This document shows positions 8,400 to 18,269 of a DNA stretch of 64,000 nucleotides, in pieces. The position numbers and the translations under genes are program-made. This DNA comes from Devosia nitrariae (GTDB taxonomy: Bacteria > Pseudomonadota > Alphaproteobacteria > Rhizobiales > Devosiaceae). The stretch spans positions 26,223 to 90,222 of the forward strand of contig NZ_BSNS01000008.1 in NCBI RefSeq assembly GCF_030160115.1, given 5' to 3'. Within the stretch, counting starts at the first letter, position 1. Every line of letters begins with the position of its first letter. The notes beneath the pieces are model-generated. The model made no database searches and had not been told where the DNA came from. It saw only the letters and a program-made list of their open reading frames with translations.

Positions 8400-10109
8400 A
8401 TGACCTGGCAAGGCTGGCTGCAGATCGGCCTGGTGCTCGCGCTCGTTGCGTCGGCAATCAAGCCGTTAGGCCTCTACATGGCCCACGTGTTCGAGGGCGA
8501 ACGCACATTCCTTTCACCTGTCCTCCAGCCCGTAGAGCGCGGCTTCTATCGTCTGGCGGGGCTCGACTCTCGAGCCGAGCAAACCTGGCTCGGCTATGCG
8601 ATGGGCGTGCTGCTCTTCAGCTTCCTCGGCGTCCTTCTGCTCTACGCGATCCTTCGCCTGCAGGGCTTCCTGCCCTTCAACCCGCAAGGCTTCGAGGCGG
8701 TTGCGCCCGATCTCGCCTTCAACACCGCCGTCAGTTTCGTGACCAACACCAACTGGCAGTCCTATGGCGGCGAGACGACCATGAGCCATATGAGCCAGAT
8801 GCTGGGGCTGACGGTACAGAACTTCGTCTCGGCAGCAAGCGGCATCGCCATTGCGGTCGCCGTTTCGCGCGCGTTCGCCCGCTCGGGTGTCGACCGGATC
8901 GGCAATTTCTGGATCGACCTGACGCGCGCCACGCTCTACGTGCTCATGCCCATGGCTATCGTCGTGGCGCTGGTCTTTGCCGCGCTGGGCCTGCCGCAGA
9001 CCCTCGAGGGTTCGGTGACGGCAATGACGCTCGAGGGCGTGAGCCAGACCATTGCCATGGGTCCCATGGCAAGCCAGGAGGCGATCAAGCAGCTTGGCAC
9101 CAATGGCGGCGGCTTCATGAACGTCAACGCCTCACACCCGTTCGAGAACCCCAACGCCTTCTCGAACTACCTCGCCATCTTCTCGATGCTCTCGATCTCC
9201 TCGGCCCTCGTCTATGCCTTCGGTCAGATCGTCGGCAGTCGGCGCCAGGCCTGGGCACTGCTCGCAGCCATGGCGATCCTGCTGGTTGCCGGCATCGGAG
9301 CCATTTACTGGGCCGAGACGGCGGGCAATCCCATCCATCTCGCCGCCGGTGTCGATGCGAGCCTCGGCAACATGGAAGGCAAGGAGATCCGCTTCGGGCA
9401 GGCCATGACCGCGCTCTATGCGGCAGCCACGACCGGGCTCTCCAATGGCGGCGTCAACGCCATGCACTCCTCGTTGACGCCGCTCGGCGGGCTGGTCCCG
9501 CTCTTTTTCATCCAGCTCGGCGAGGTGCTGCCGGGCGGCGTCGGCTCCGGGCTCTACGGCATGGTCGTCTTTGCCATCCTCACGGTCTTCGTTGCCGGCC
9601 TGATGGTCGGGCGCACGCCGGAATTCCTCGGCAAGAAGATAGAGGCGCGCGAGATGAAGCTTGCGATGCTCGCCATCCTCATCCTGCCGCTCGCCATCCT
9701 CGGCTTCTCGGCGGTTGCCGCCGTGATTCCTGTGGGCCTTGCCGGGCCGGCCAATGCCGGGCCGCACGGGCTGACCGAAATCCTCTATGCCTATTCGTCG
9801 GCAGCCGGCAACAACGGCTCGGCCTTTGCCGGCCTTTCAGCCAACTCGCCTTGGTACAATACGACGCTCGCCCTCGCCATGCTCGCCGGGCGCTTCGCCT
9901 ATATCGTGCCGGTGCTGGCCATTGCCGGATCGCTGGCGAAGAAAACCCGGGTGCCGGCCTCGAGCGGCACATTCCCGACCGATGGGGTGCTCTTCGTCGG
10001 CCTGCTCATCGGCATCATCCTCATCCTCGGCGGCCTGCAGTTCTTCCCCGCGCTCGCCCTCGGTCCGATCCTCGAGCACGTACTGATGCTTGCCGGCCAG
10101 ACCTTCTAG
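8400..10109 (+). CDS. kdpA: KdpA, potassium-translocating subunit of the Kdp ATPase
   Basis: 569-residue inner-membrane channel subunit of the high-affinity KdpFABC potassium pump. Four filter-like loops typical of KdpA are visible: [10 protein letters not shown] (about 115), GTNGGGFMN (about 233), [13 protein letters not shown] (about 344) and GNNGSAFAG (about 469). About ten transmembrane helices and the length match the family. The ATG at 8400 is preceded by AGGAGA. It is followed after 10 bases by kdpB. It binds and passes potassium, while energy comes from KdpB. Confidence 0.97.
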   Translation: MTWQGWLQIGLVLALVASAIKPLGLYMAHVFEGERTFLSPVLQPVERGFYRLAGLDSRAEQTWLGYAMGVLLFSFLGVLLLYAILRLQGFLPFNPQGFEAVAPDLAFNTAVSFVTNTNWQSYGGETTMSHMSQMLGLTVQNFVSAASGIAIAVAVSRAFARSGVDRIGNFWIDLTRATLYVLMPMAIVVALVFAALGLPQTLEGSVTAMTLEGVSQTIAMGPMASQEAIKQLGTNGGGFMNVNASHPFENPNAFSNYLAIFSMLSISSALVYAFGQIVGSRRQAWALLAAMAILLVAGIGAIYWAETAGNPIHLAAGVDASLGNMEGKEIRFGQAMTALYAAATTGLSNGGVNAMHSSLTPLGGLVPLFFIQLGEVLPGGVGSGLYGMVVFAILTVFVAGLMVGRTPEFLGKKIEAREMKLAMLAILILPLAILGFSAVAAVIPVGLAGPANAGPHGLTEILYAYSSAAGNNGSAFAGLSANSPWYNTTLALAMLAGRFAYIVPVLAIAGSLAKKTRVPASSGTFPTDGVLFVGLLIGIILILGGLQFFPALALGPILEHVLMLAGQTF

Positions 10110-10119
10110 GAGACACCCC

Positions 10120-12171
10120 ATGTCATCCACAGCCATAACGCCGTCGGTCGTCGACCCGGCCATCCTCTTGCCCGCGCTGCGCGACGCTCTCGTCAAGCTC
10201 GATCCGCGCCAGCTCGTGCGCAATCCCGTCATCTTCGTGACGGAAGTCGTCGCGCTGCTCGTGACCGTCCTCTGGGCTCAGGAACTGTTGACGGGGATAG
10301 GGGCGCCGGCCTTTTCCGGCCAGATCGCTGCCTGGCTCTGGTTCACCGTCGTCTTTGCCAATTTCGCCGAGGCGGTCGCCGAAGGGCGCGGCAAGGCACA
10401 GGCCGAGAGCCTCAAGCGCGGCAAGGCCGATCTCTTCGCCAAGCGCCTGCTCCACCCAAACGATGAGGCCGACACGGCAAGCGAGGTCATCCCGGCGATC
10501 AGCCTCAAAGTCGGCGACATCGTTCTCGTCGAGGCCGGCGACATCATCCCCGGCGACGGCGACGTGATCGCTGGCGTTGCCTCGGTCAACGAGAGCGCCG
10601 TCACCGGTGAGTCCGCTCCCGTCATCCGCGAGAGCGGCGGCGACCGCTCGGCGGTGACCGGCGGTACGCAGATCATCTCCGACTGGCTGAGGATCCGCAT
10701 CACCACGCGGCCGGGCGAAAGTTTCGTTGATCGCATGATCGGCCTCATCGAAGGTGCCAAACGGCAGAAGACCCCCAACGAGATTGCGCTCTCGATCCTC
10801 CTCTCGGGCCTGACGCTGGTCTTTCTCATTGCAGTCGTCACGCTTTATGGCCTGGCGCTCTATTCGGGCACCGACCTTTCCGTGGCGGTGCTGGCGGCGC
10901 TGCTGGTGACGCTGATACCGACGACCATCGGCGGGCTGCTCTCGGCCATCGGCATCGCCGGCATGGACCGGCTCGTGCGCTTCAACGTCGTTGCCACTTC
11001 CGGACGCGCCGTCGAGGCCGCCGGGGACGTCGACACGCTCCTTCTCGACAAGACCGGCACCATCACCTTCGGCAACCGCATGGCAAGCGAATTCATGGCC
11101 GTCGAGGGTGTCGGTGAAACCGAGCTCGCCAGGGCCGTGCTGCTTGCCAGCCTTGCCGACGAGACCGCCGAAGGCCGCTCGATCGTGGCGCTCGCCAAAT
11201 CGGACTACGGGCTGACCGAACCGCCGGCCGGAGAAGGCCGACCCATCGCCTTTTCAGCCCAGACGCGCATCTCGGGCATCGACATCGATGGCCGCCCGGT
11301 CCGCAAGGGCGCGGTCGACGCCGTGTTGCGCTTCGTCGGGCTCGACAAGAGCCAGGCGCCGGCCGGGTTCAACGCGGCGGTCGATGCGGTCGCGCGCACC
11401 GGCGGCACGCCGCTCGCTGTCGCCGAGGGCACGAGGCTTCTTGGCGTCATCCACCTCAAGGATGTGGTCAAGCCCGGCATCAAGGAGCGCTTCGCAGCTT
11501 TGCGGGCCATGGGCATCCGCACCGTGATGGTCACCGGCGACAACCCCGTCACCGCCGCCGCCATTGCCTCGGAGGCGGGCGTCGACGATTTCCTTGCCGA
11601 AGCCACGCCCGAGCAGAAGCTCGACTATATCCGCCGCGAGCAGCAGGGCGGACGCCTTATCGCCATGTGCGGCGACGGCACCAATGATGCCCCAGCCCTT
11701 GCCCAGGCCGATGTCGGGGTGGCCATGCAGTCGGGCACCCAGGCGGCGCGCGAGGCCGGCAACATGGTCGATCTTGATTCGAGCCCCACCAAGCTCATCG
11801 AGATCGTCGAGATCGGCAAGCAGATCCTTATGACTCGTGGTTCGCTCACCACCTTCTCGATCGCCAACGACGTTGCCAAATACTTCGCCATCATCCCGGC
11901 CCTCTTCGTTGCGACCTATCCTGAGCTCGGCGCGCTCAACGTCATGGGGCTCGCCTCGCCGCAGTCGGCAATCCTTTCGGCGGTGATCTTCAATGCCCTG
12001 ATCATCGTCGTCCTCATCCCGCTGGCCTTGAGGGGCGTCGCCTACCGACCGGTGGGTGCCGCCGCGCTCCTTCGCCGTAACCTTCTCGTCTACGGCCTCG
12101 GCGGGCTCGTAGCGCCGTTCCTCGGCATCAAGCTCATCGACCTCGCCGTCAGCGCCCTCAACCTCATCTAG
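10120..12171 (+). CDS. kdpB: KdpB, P-type ATPase catalytic subunit
   Basis: 683-residue P-type ATPase of the Kdp pump. The phosphorylation site DKTGT has Asp at about residue 310. TGES lies in the actuator domain ([12 protein letters not shown], about 160), and the hinge motif [19 protein letters not shown] is near 520. The membrane stretch [14 protein letters not shown] replaces the PEGL-type motif of other P-type ATPases, as usual in KdpB. The start at 10120 (AGGAGACACCCC upstream) is preferred to an upstream in-frame ATG at 10090, which lies inside kdpA. The gene is complete and shows no missing catalytic residue. Confidence 0.97.
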   Translation: MSSTAITPSVVDPAILLPALRDALVKLDPRQLVRNPVIFVTEVVALLVTVLWAQELLTGIGAPAFSGQIAAWLWFTVVFANFAEAVAEGRGKAQAESLKRGKADLFAKRLLHPNDEADTASEVIPAISLKVGDIVLVEAGDIIPGDGDVIAGVASVNESAVTGESAPVIRESGGDRSAVTGGTQIISDWLRIRITTRPGESFVDRMIGLIEGAKRQKTPNEIALSILLSGLTLVFLIAVVTLYGLALYSGTDLSVAVLAALLVTLIPTTIGGLLSAIGIAGMDRLVRFNVVATSGRAVEAAGDVDTLLLDKTGTITFGNRMASEFMAVEGVGETELARAVLLASLADETAEGRSIVALAKSDYGLTEPPAGEGRPIAFSAQTRISGIDIDGRPVRKGAVDAVLRFVGLDKSQAPAGFNAAVDAVARTGGTPLAVAEGTRLLGVIHLKDVVKPGIKERFAALRAMGIRTVMVTGDNPVTAAAIASEAGVDDFLAEATPEQKLDYIRREQQGGRLIAMCGDGTNDAPALAQADVGVAMQSGTQAAREAGNMVDLDSSPTKLIEIVEIGKQILMTRGSLTTFSIANDVAKYFAIIPALFVATYPELGALNVMGLASPQSAILSAVIFNALIIVVLIPLALRGVAYRPVGAAALLRRNLLVYGLGGLVAPFLGIKLIDLAVSALNLI

Positions 12172-12181
12172 GAGAAATGCC

Positions 12182-12748
12182 ATGCTGACCAAACAGATCC
12201 GCCCGGCCTTGGTGCTGCTCCTGCTGCTTGCCGGTGTGACCGGCCTTGCCTATCCGCTGGCCGTCACCGGCATCGCTCAGGCCGCCTTTCCCGCCGCGGC
12301 TAATGGCGGCCTCATCGAGCGCGATGGCACAATCATCGGCTCCAGCCTCATCGGCCAGACCTTCACGGGCGAGCGCTACTTCCACGCCCGCCCATCGGAG
12401 GTCGACCATGATGCGGCCGGATCCGGAGGTTCCAACCTTGGGGCGACGTCGGCAACGCTCGCGGCCGATGTCGCCGCCCGGCGCGATGCGCTCGTGCAGG
12501 GCCAGACGCCGGTCCCGGCCGATGCCGTCACCGCGTCCGGCTCGGGGCTCGACCCGCATATCTCGCCGGCCTATGCTGGCCTGCAGGTCGAGCGCGTGGC
12601 GAAGGCGCGCGGCCTTGATCCGCAAGAGGTTGCAGGCCTTGTTGCCAACCAAACGCAGCAACCCCTGCTCGGGGTTTTCGGAGAACCGGCGGTCAACGTG
12701 CTCACGCTCAATCTTGCGCTCGATGCCCTGGAGTCCGACAACGGCTAG
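12182..12748 (+). CDS. kdpC: KdpC, accessory subunit of the Kdp ATPase
   Basis: 188-residue protein with one N-terminal transmembrane helix (about residues 7-29, LVLLLLLAGVTGLAYPLAV) and a periplasmic domain. Family motifs GQTFTGERYFHARPS (about 60) and SGSGLDPHISPAYA (about 120) are present; the second is typical of KdpC. GGAG lies ahead of the ATG. It sits 10 bases after kdpB and its stop directly abuts the kdpD start. KdpC is thought to increase potassium or ATP affinity of the complex. Confidence 0.96.
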   Translation: MLTKQIRPALVLLLLLAGVTGLAYPLAVTGIAQAAFPAAANGGLIERDGTIIGSSLIGQTFTGERYFHARPSEVDHDAAGSGGSNLGATSATLAADVAARRDALVQGQTPVPADAVTASGSGLDPHISPAYAGLQVERVAKARGLDPQEVAGLVANQTQQPLLGVFGEPAVNVLTLNLALDALESDNG

Positions 12749-15436
12749 ATGAGCGACGCGTCGCAAACGACCCGCCCCGATCCCGGAGCACTCCTCAAGC
12801 TTGCCGCGCGCGAAGACCGCGGCAAGTTGACGGTTTTCCTGGGTGCCGCTCCCGGCGTCGGCAAGACTTATGCGATGCTCGCGCGCGCGCAGCAGCGTCG
12901 GGCCGAAGGCGTCGACATCGTCGTCGGCCTTGCTGAAACCCACGGCCGTGGCGAGACGGCACGGCTGATGGAAGGCCTTGAGGTCCTGCCCCGACGGCAG
13001 GCCGAGCACTCGGGCAAGATCTACGACGAGTTCGACCTCGATGCCGCCCTTGCGCGCCAGCCCTCGATCGTCATCGTCGACGAGCTCGCCCACACCAACG
13101 ATGCTGGCGCTCGCCATCCCAAGCGCTACCAGGATATTGCCGAGCTTGTCGACGCCGGCATTGACGTGTGGACCGCGCTCAACGTCCAGCATCTGGAAAG
13201 CCAGGCCGATCTCGTTGCCCGCATCGCCCGGGTGCCCGTGCGCGAGACCATCCCCGACGTGGTGCTACAGGAAGCCGACGAAGTGGTGCTGGTCGATCTG
13301 CCACCGGCCGACCTCATCGAGCGCCTCAAGGAAGGCAAGGTGTACCTGCCCGAAAACGCGACGCGGGCGACCGAGGGCTTCTTCCGGCCCGAGAACCTGA
13401 CGGCGCTGCGCGAGCTGGCGCTGCGGCGCACGGCCGACCGGGTCGACGACCAGATGGCCGACATCTGGCGCCGGCAGGCCGTCGAGGGGCCCTGGGTCAC
13501 CGGCGAGCGGCTTCTGGTCTGCGTCGGGCCGGACCGGCTCTCGGAAAAGGTCGTGCGCACCGCCAGCCGCATGGCCCTTGGCCTCAATGCCAGATGGCTC
13601 GTCCTCTCGCTGATGCGTAGCGCCGATCCCATCCCCGATGCCGACAAATCCGCGCGTCTCGAAACCACCCTGGTGCTCGCCGAGCAGCTGGGGGCCGAGG
13701 TGCGTCGGATGGTAGCCGACGATTTCGTTGCCGAGATCCTCAAGTTCGCACGCCGCGAGAACATCACCCAGATCGTCATCGGGCGGCCGAAAACTGGTTT
13801 CCTCGCTGGGTTGTTCCGCCGTACCTTGCCCGACGTGCTGGCGCGTTCCGTAGATGGTGTCGGCGTACACCTCGTCTCTGAAAGCCCCGGCCCCTCAGGA
13901 GGAGCCGGGTTCCGTCCCAGGAAGCGCAGCTTGCCCGAATGGGTGGCGGCTACCGGCCTGCCGGTCGCGACCGTCGGCGCCATCACCCTTCTCGGTCTCG
14001 GCTTCTCGCAATTGCTGGTGCTGCAGAACCTGTCGATCCTCTATCTCTTCGCGGTGCTGGTCTCGGCGATCCTGGCCGGGCGCTTCGCGGCGCTTCTGGC
14101 TGCCGGCCTCTCCTTTCTTGCCTATAACTTCTTCTTTATCGATCCGGTGCGCACCTTCACCATCGCCAGGCCGCACGAGGTGCTGGCGCTGATCATCTTC
14201 GTTGCCGTGGCGGCGGTGACGGGCACGCTCGCCGCGCGGCTGCGCGAGCAGATCGAGCGCGCCCGACAGGCGGTGCGCCGCACTCAGGCGCTCTACGATT
14301 TCTCCCGCAGGCTCTCGGCCGCCTACGGCATCGATAACGTCATGACCGCAACGGCTTCCCAACTCCACGCCATGCTCGGATTTGCCACCGTGCTCCTGGC
14401 GCCGGGCGAGGACCGCAACCTCGAGATCCAGGTCGCCTGGCCGCCCGATCAGTCTCTCGACGAGACGGCCATGACCGCCGCGCGCTGGGCCCTCGAGAAG
14501 AAGGAACCCGCAGGGTTCAGGACCGACACGCTTCCGCTCACGCCCTATCTTTTTCTGCCGACCCGCTCGGACCGGCGCATGGCCGGTGTCGTCGGGCTCA
14601 TGCTCGACGCGGCGCACGGACCGCTTTCGGCTGATGAGGAACGCCAGGTTACCGCCGTTCTCGAACAGGCGGCGATCGCCATCGACCGTGCCCGGCTGGT
14701 GCGCGAGAATGCCAAGGCGGCCGTTGCCCAGGAGGGAGAAAAGCTGCAGACCGCGCTTCTCTCATCTCTCTCCCACGACCTGCGAACGCCTCTGGCCTCG
14801 ATCACCGGCGCTGTGACGACCCTGCGGGAGCTCGGCGAGCGCATGAGCCCGGAAACCCGCGCCGACCTCCTGGTCTCGATCGAGGAGGAGACCGCGCGGC
14901 TGACACGCTTCGTCGGCAATCTCTTCGACATGACCCGGATCGAGTCGGGGATGGTCAAGCCCAAGAGCGAGCCGGTCGACCTCGAGGCGCTCGTGGCCGG
15001 GCTGGTCGAGCGGATGGGCAGGCTCGACGGCCGGCTCGAGATCGAGACCAGCATTGCGCAAGGCATGCCGCCGGCGCTCGCCGATCGGGACCTTCTCGAA
15101 CAGGTCCTCTTCAACCTCCTCGATAATGCGCGCAAATACGTCGGCACCGAGCGGCCGGTGAGCGTCTATGTACGCCGGGAGAGCGAGACGGCGGTGATCA
15201 GCGTCACCGATCAAGGCAAGGGCATTCCGCACGAGGACCTCGAGGCGATCTTCGAGAAGTTCCACCGTCGCGCCAAGGGAGACGGCCGCCCGGCCGGCAC
15301 TGGCCTTGGCCTCTCGATCGCCCGCGGGTTTGTGACCGCCATGGGTGGAACGATCAAAGCCGAGAGCCCCGCCGTGCGCAAGCGCGGTAGCCGCTTCGTA
15401 ATCCGCCTACCCGTTGCCGCCGAGACGGCGCGATGA
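12749..15436 (+). CDS. kdpD: KdpD, turgor/potassium sensor histidine kinase
   Basis: 895-residue sensor kinase. N-terminal KdpD domain with Walker A GAAPGVGKT (about 32-40) and DELAHTN (about 110), then a universal-stress-like domain (about 250-370). Four closely spaced transmembrane helices (about 400-495) and a GAF-like domain follow. The kinase core has the H-box SSLSHDLRTPL (about 671-681), N-box NLLDNARKY (about 788) and G-boxes DQGKGIP and GTGLGLSIARGF. It begins at the base after the kdpC stop and overlaps kdpE by 4 bases, so the sensor pair is made from the pump transcript. It phosphorylates KdpE when potassium is limiting. Confidence 0.97.
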   Translation: MSDASQTTRPDPGALLKLAAREDRGKLTVFLGAAPGVGKTYAMLARAQQRRAEGVDIVVGLAETHGRGETARLMEGLEVLPRRQAEHSGKIYDEFDLDAALARQPSIVIVDELAHTNDAGARHPKRYQDIAELVDAGIDVWTALNVQHLESQADLVARIARVPVRETIPDVVLQEADEVVLVDLPPADLIERLKEGKVYLPENATRATEGFFRPENLTALRELALRRTADRVDDQMADIWRRQAVEGPWVTGERLLVCVGPDRLSEKVVRTASRMALGLNARWLVLSLMRSADPIPDADKSARLETTLVLAEQLGAEVRRMVADDFVAEILKFARRENITQIVIGRPKTGFLAGLFRRTLPDVLARSVDGVGVHLVSESPGPSGGAGFRPRKRSLPEWVAATGLPVATVGAITLLGLGFSQLLVLQNLSILYLFAVLVSAILAGRFAALLAAGLSFLAYNFFFIDPVRTFTIARPHEVLALIIFVAVAAVTGTLAARLREQIERARQAVRRTQALYDFSRRLSAAYGIDNVMTATASQLHAMLGFATVLLAPGEDRNLEIQVAWPPDQSLDETAMTAARWALEKKEPAGFRTDTLPLTPYLFLPTRSDRRMAGVVGLMLDAAHGPLSADEERQVTAVLEQAAIAIDRARLVRENAKAAVAQEGEKLQTALLSSLSHDLRTPLASITGAVTTLRELGERMSPETRADLLVSIEEETARLTRFVGNLFDMTRIESGMVKPKSEPVDLEALVAGLVERMGRLDGRLEIETSIAQGMPPALADRDLLEQVLFNLLDNARKYVGTERPVSVYVRRESETAVISVTDQGKGIPHEDLEAIFEKFHRRAKGDGRPAGTGLGLSIARGFVTAMGGTIKAESPAVRKRGSRFVIRLPVAAETAR

Positions 15437-16119
15437 TGAAGCCCCGCATTCTCGTCGTCGACGACGAGCCGCAGATCCAGCGGTTCCTGAAGCCCGCGCT
15501 CATCGCCGTCGACTATGACGTGCTGCAGGCCACCACGGTCGCCGAAGCAAAGCGCGCGATCGCAACTCAAGTGCCCGATGTGGTGGTGCTCGATCTCGGC
15601 CTGCCCGATGGCGACGGCAGGGACGTGATCGCCGCGGTGCGTCCGTTCTCCAGCGTGCCGATCATCGTGCTCTCGGCCCGCGACCGCGAAAGCGAGAAGA
15701 TCGAAGCACTCGATCTCGGCGCCGACGACTATGTCGAGAAACCCTTCGGCATCGGCGAACTGCTGGCCCGCATCCGTACCGCGCTGAGGCGCGGGGAGAA
15801 TGCGCCGGCCGCACCCGAGACGTTCGAATTCGGCCCGCTTGCCATCGATGCCGCCACGCGGCGCGTGACCCTTTCACGAAATGTCCTGCATCTGACCCCC
15901 AAGGAATACGATCTGCTGCTGCTGCTTGCCCGCAATGCCGGCCGCGTCGTCACCCACCGTCAGCTCCTCACCGCGATCTGGGGTCCGGCCCACGTCGAAG
16001 ACGTCCAGTACCTCCGCGTCCTCATCGCCCAGTTGCGCGCCAAGATCGAGCCGGAAGCGGCTTCCGTCCGCCTGGTCGAGAACGAGCCCGGCATCGGCTA
16101 CCGCCTGCAGCCGCCCTGA
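15433..16119 (+). CDS. kdpE: KdpE, OmpR-type response regulator
   Basis: 228-residue DNA-binding regulator. Receiver domain with acidic pocket DDE (about 10-12), phospho-acceptor Asp54 (VVLDLGLPDGDG) and conserved Lys near 105 (VEKPFG), then an OmpR-type winged helix (about 130-225, LTPKEYDLLLLLARNAGRVVT). The ATG overlaps the kdpD stop (ATGATGA), giving translational coupling. It probably activates the kdp promoter in the 7966-8122 region. It is the last gene before the right copy of the flanking repeat, which begins 20 bases after its stop. Confidence 0.96.
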   Translation: MMKPRILVVDDEPQIQRFLKPALIAVDYDVLQATTVAEAKRAIATQVPDVVVLDLGLPDGDGRDVIAAVRPFSSVPIIVLSARDRESEKIEALDLGADDYVEKPFGIGELLARIRTALRRGENAPAAPETFEFGPLAIDAATRRVTLSRNVLHLTPKEYDLLLLLARNAGRVVTHRQLLTAIWGPAHVEDVQYLRVLIAQLRAKIEPEAASVRLVENEPGIGYRLQPP

Positions 16120-16139
16120 CGGCGCCATGGGCGGCAGCA

Positions 16140-16219
16140 CCGATGCAAAGCTCGGTCTACGTTGAATAGGAAGGCGTCAGCTTTCCATGTCGGGGCAGAC
16201 ATAGGGGACGGCGGCCGGT
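16140..16219. repeat. Right copy of direct repeat flanking the ktr-kdp block
   Basis: Matches 5887-5967 in the same orientation. It begins with a relic of the monooxygenase 3' end (codons AAG CTC GGT CTA CGT TGA, KLGLR stop, against KLGLS stop on the left). After the same 11-base gap it contains the genuine 3' end of the minus-strand exported-protein gene. The Gly and Leu codons differ synonymously between copies. Confidence 0.85.
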
Positions 16220-16608
16220 ACGAAGCGCTGCTCCTTGACCTCGCTGCCGAGGTTAAGCCGAAGCACAAGCTCGGCGTCGCTGACGGTGGCGATATCGGCC
16301 TTGATCTCGATGCCGTCCTCGTCCCAGCTGATGGCAGTCGGCGAGACCTGTTGCCATTGCGAGAGGCGGTAGGTCTCCCAGCAGCTGTCGCTGACCAGCG
16401 TACCATCGGCAAGGAAGATATGCATCGGCCCGGGCAGACCATTGGTATCGTCCGCCCGGACCCATACGCGATTGAGCAAGGGATTGGAGGTCGCCTCAGA
16501 CTCGGCCGCGTCTTCGGTCTCGGTTTCCTGAGCCGATGCGGGCAGGGAGACACATGTACCAACGCCCCACACGCTCAAAAGAGCAATAATGGCGGCCTTG
16601 GTATCCAT
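16177..16608 (-). CDS. Exported protein of unknown function
   Basis: 143-residue protein starting at the ATG at 16608, preceded by GGAGGAAG. It has a signal peptide (MDTKAAIIALLSVWGVGTCV, cleavage after ASA about residue 26), then an acidic linker. The compact domain begins NPLLNRVWVRADDTNGLPG, contains the phrase MHIFLADGTLVSDSCWETYRLSQW, and ends YVCPDMES. Two cysteines in the mature part may form a disulfide. The layout recalls small lipocalin-like or META-type periplasmic proteins, but I cannot assign a family. A relic of its last 14 codons lies at 5925-5966, beyond the ktr-kdp block. Confidence 0.72.
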   Translation of the reverse strand: MDTKAAIIALLSVWGVGTCVSLPASAQETETEDAAESEATSNPLLNRVWVRADDTNGLPGPMHIFLADGTLVSDSCWETYRLSQWQQVSPTAISWDEDGIEIKADIATVSDAELVLRLNLGSEVKEQRFVPAAVPYVCPDMES

Positions 16609-16761
16609 GGCATCTTCCTCCGAGTCGCTCCTGATCTGGGGAGCGCAGATCAGGACTGCAAGAGTGGGTGGGCGAATGCGGTGAATTTTAGACGCTTTGT
16701 CGCGGAGTGCCGGCGGGGGCGACGCGTTTTTCGGCGTGGTTAGCAGCAAGTTAAGCCGCCG

Positions 16762-18009
16762 TCACAGGTCTTTCTCGGCAAGTTCACGGAAGGCGTCGGG
16801 GACGGAGCGGGACGTTTCGAGGACCACCGAGCCATAGCCGATCGCCTCCCAGCCGAAACGCTGCCGGACCGCGTCCAGGGCACGATCGGCTTGCCAGCGC
16901 GCTGCTCCCCTGCTTGTGCCGGGGCGGACCGCCTCGTCGTCGAGGCCGAGGGAGAACTCGAGCTGCATCGCCGGTTGCCGCTCCAGGTGCGACACCGAAA
17001 TGCCCAGCAGCGAGATCGTCGCTTCGTTTGGAAAATCCGCGCGCACCGAACGTGCCTGCTCTTCGGCGACCTCGGCGAGGATCGCCGTTGCCGAAACCGG
17101 CGCGGGCAGTGTAACGGCGCGCGTGATCGAACGCAGGTCCGCGAACCGCACCCGCACCGTCACGGTGCGGCCGGACAAAGCCTTGCTGCGCATGCGAGAG
17201 CCGATGCGATCGGCTAGGTGCCGCAAGGTCGGCCGGAAGACGCGCTCCTCGAAAGGCCTGCGGCCGAGTGCCGATTGCGCGCCGACCGAGCGGGCTCGAT
17301 GATCGGTGACGATCGCGCGCGGATCGCGGTTCCAGGCGAGAGCGCCGAGCTTTTCCCCCACCGCGTGGCCCAGCAATTTTTGCAGGGACTGGCCCGGCAT
17401 CACCGCCAACTGTCCGACCTTGGTGACGCCGGCCTCGGCGAGACGCCTTTTGGTGGCAGGACCCACGCCCCAGATCACCTCGACCGGCAGGTCGTGCAGG
17501 AACTCGAGTTCATCTGCAGGATCGACGAGCAGCAGTCCGTCGGGCTTGGCGACCTGTGACGCGATCTTGGCCAGATGCTTGGTGCGGGCGATGCCGATCG
17601 AGATCGGCAAGCCGAGTTCGCGGCGCACGCGGGTCCTGACCGTCTGCGCGATCTCGGCAGGTGAGCCGAAGAGATGGAGGCATCCGGCGACATCGGCGAA
17701 AGCCTCGTCAATCGAGATGCGCTCGACGAGGGGCGTATAGTCGCCGAGGATACCGATCGCGGCATCACCGAGCCGCTGGTAGTGCCTGAAGTTGCCGGGG
17801 ACGAAGATGAGGTGGGGGCAGAGCTCGCGCGCCCGGCGCCCAGGCATGCCGCCATGGACCCCGAACGCTTTGGCCTCGTAGGAGGCCGCCAGCACGACCC
17901 CGCCGCCGACGGCAATGGCCCTGCCGCGCAGTGACGGATCCAGCATCTGTTCGACCGAGGCATAGAACGCGTCCAGGTCTGCATGAAGGATCGTGGCCGT
18001 CGCCTCCAT
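16762..18009 (-). CDS. dinB: DNA polymerase IV (Y-family, error-prone)
   Basis: 415-residue translesion polymerase. N-terminal catalytic residues are seen in LHADLDAFYASVEQ (about 9-22) and SIDEAFADV (about 104-112). The YEAKAFGVHGGMPG stretch is the finger region, and IWGVGPATKRRLAEAGV (about 183) is the helix-hairpin-helix thumb motif. The C-terminal little-finger domain is complete. The start ATG at 18009 fits the usual N-terminus. It is divergent from the TetR regulator with 260 bp between. The role is bypass synthesis at lesions. No LexA box is recognised upstream. Confidence 0.95.
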   Translation of the reverse strand: MEATATILHADLDAFYASVEQMLDPSLRGRAIAVGGGVVLAASYEAKAFGVHGGMPGRRARELCPHLIFVPGNFRHYQRLGDAAIGILGDYTPLVERISIDEAFADVAGCLHLFGSPAEIAQTVRTRVRRELGLPISIGIARTKHLAKIASQVAKPDGLLLVDPADELEFLHDLPVEVIWGVGPATKRRLAEAGVTKVGQLAVMPGQSLQKLLGHAVGEKLGALAWNRDPRAIVTDHRARSVGAQSALGRRPFEERVFRPTLRHLADRIGSRMRSKALSGRTVTVRVRFADLRSITRAVTLPAPVSATAILAEVAEEQARSVRADFPNEATISLLGISVSHLERQPAMQLEFSLGLDDEAVRPGTSRGAARWQADRALDAVRQRFGWEAIGYGSVVLETSRSVPDAFRELAEKDL

Positions 18010-18166
18010 CCCGACACCGCTTGTGCTCGTTCGTCTTCCACGCAGTCTAGCGCCTGGGCAGGCGAGCGATCAAGAACATAACAGGAACATTTACCGAGAG
18101 TGAGACCTGATGGCGGGCTCCACCTGTCATAGTCATGCAGACTTCCGGATTGGGTCTTGACGGAGA

Positions 18167-18185
18167 ACCGTACGTTACGGTACGG
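18167..18185. promoter_or_regulatory. Palindromic operator upstream of the TetR regulator
   Basis: ACCGTACGTTACGGT (18167-18181) is an inverted repeat with a 3-bp centre. It is overlapped by a second one, CCGTAC-GTTACG-GTACGG (18168-18185). Nested ACCGTA/TACGGT arms are typical of TetR-family operators. The site lies 85 bases before the TetR start, in the region shared with dinB, so autoregulation is likely. Confidence 0.6.
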
Positions 18186-18269
18186 CAAGGCAAGGCAGTA
18201 ATTGCAGCAGAGCGACGAGACGGATCGGACGGGAGTGCCGCCGGCAAGCGTCGTCCAGGAGGTTCCAGC

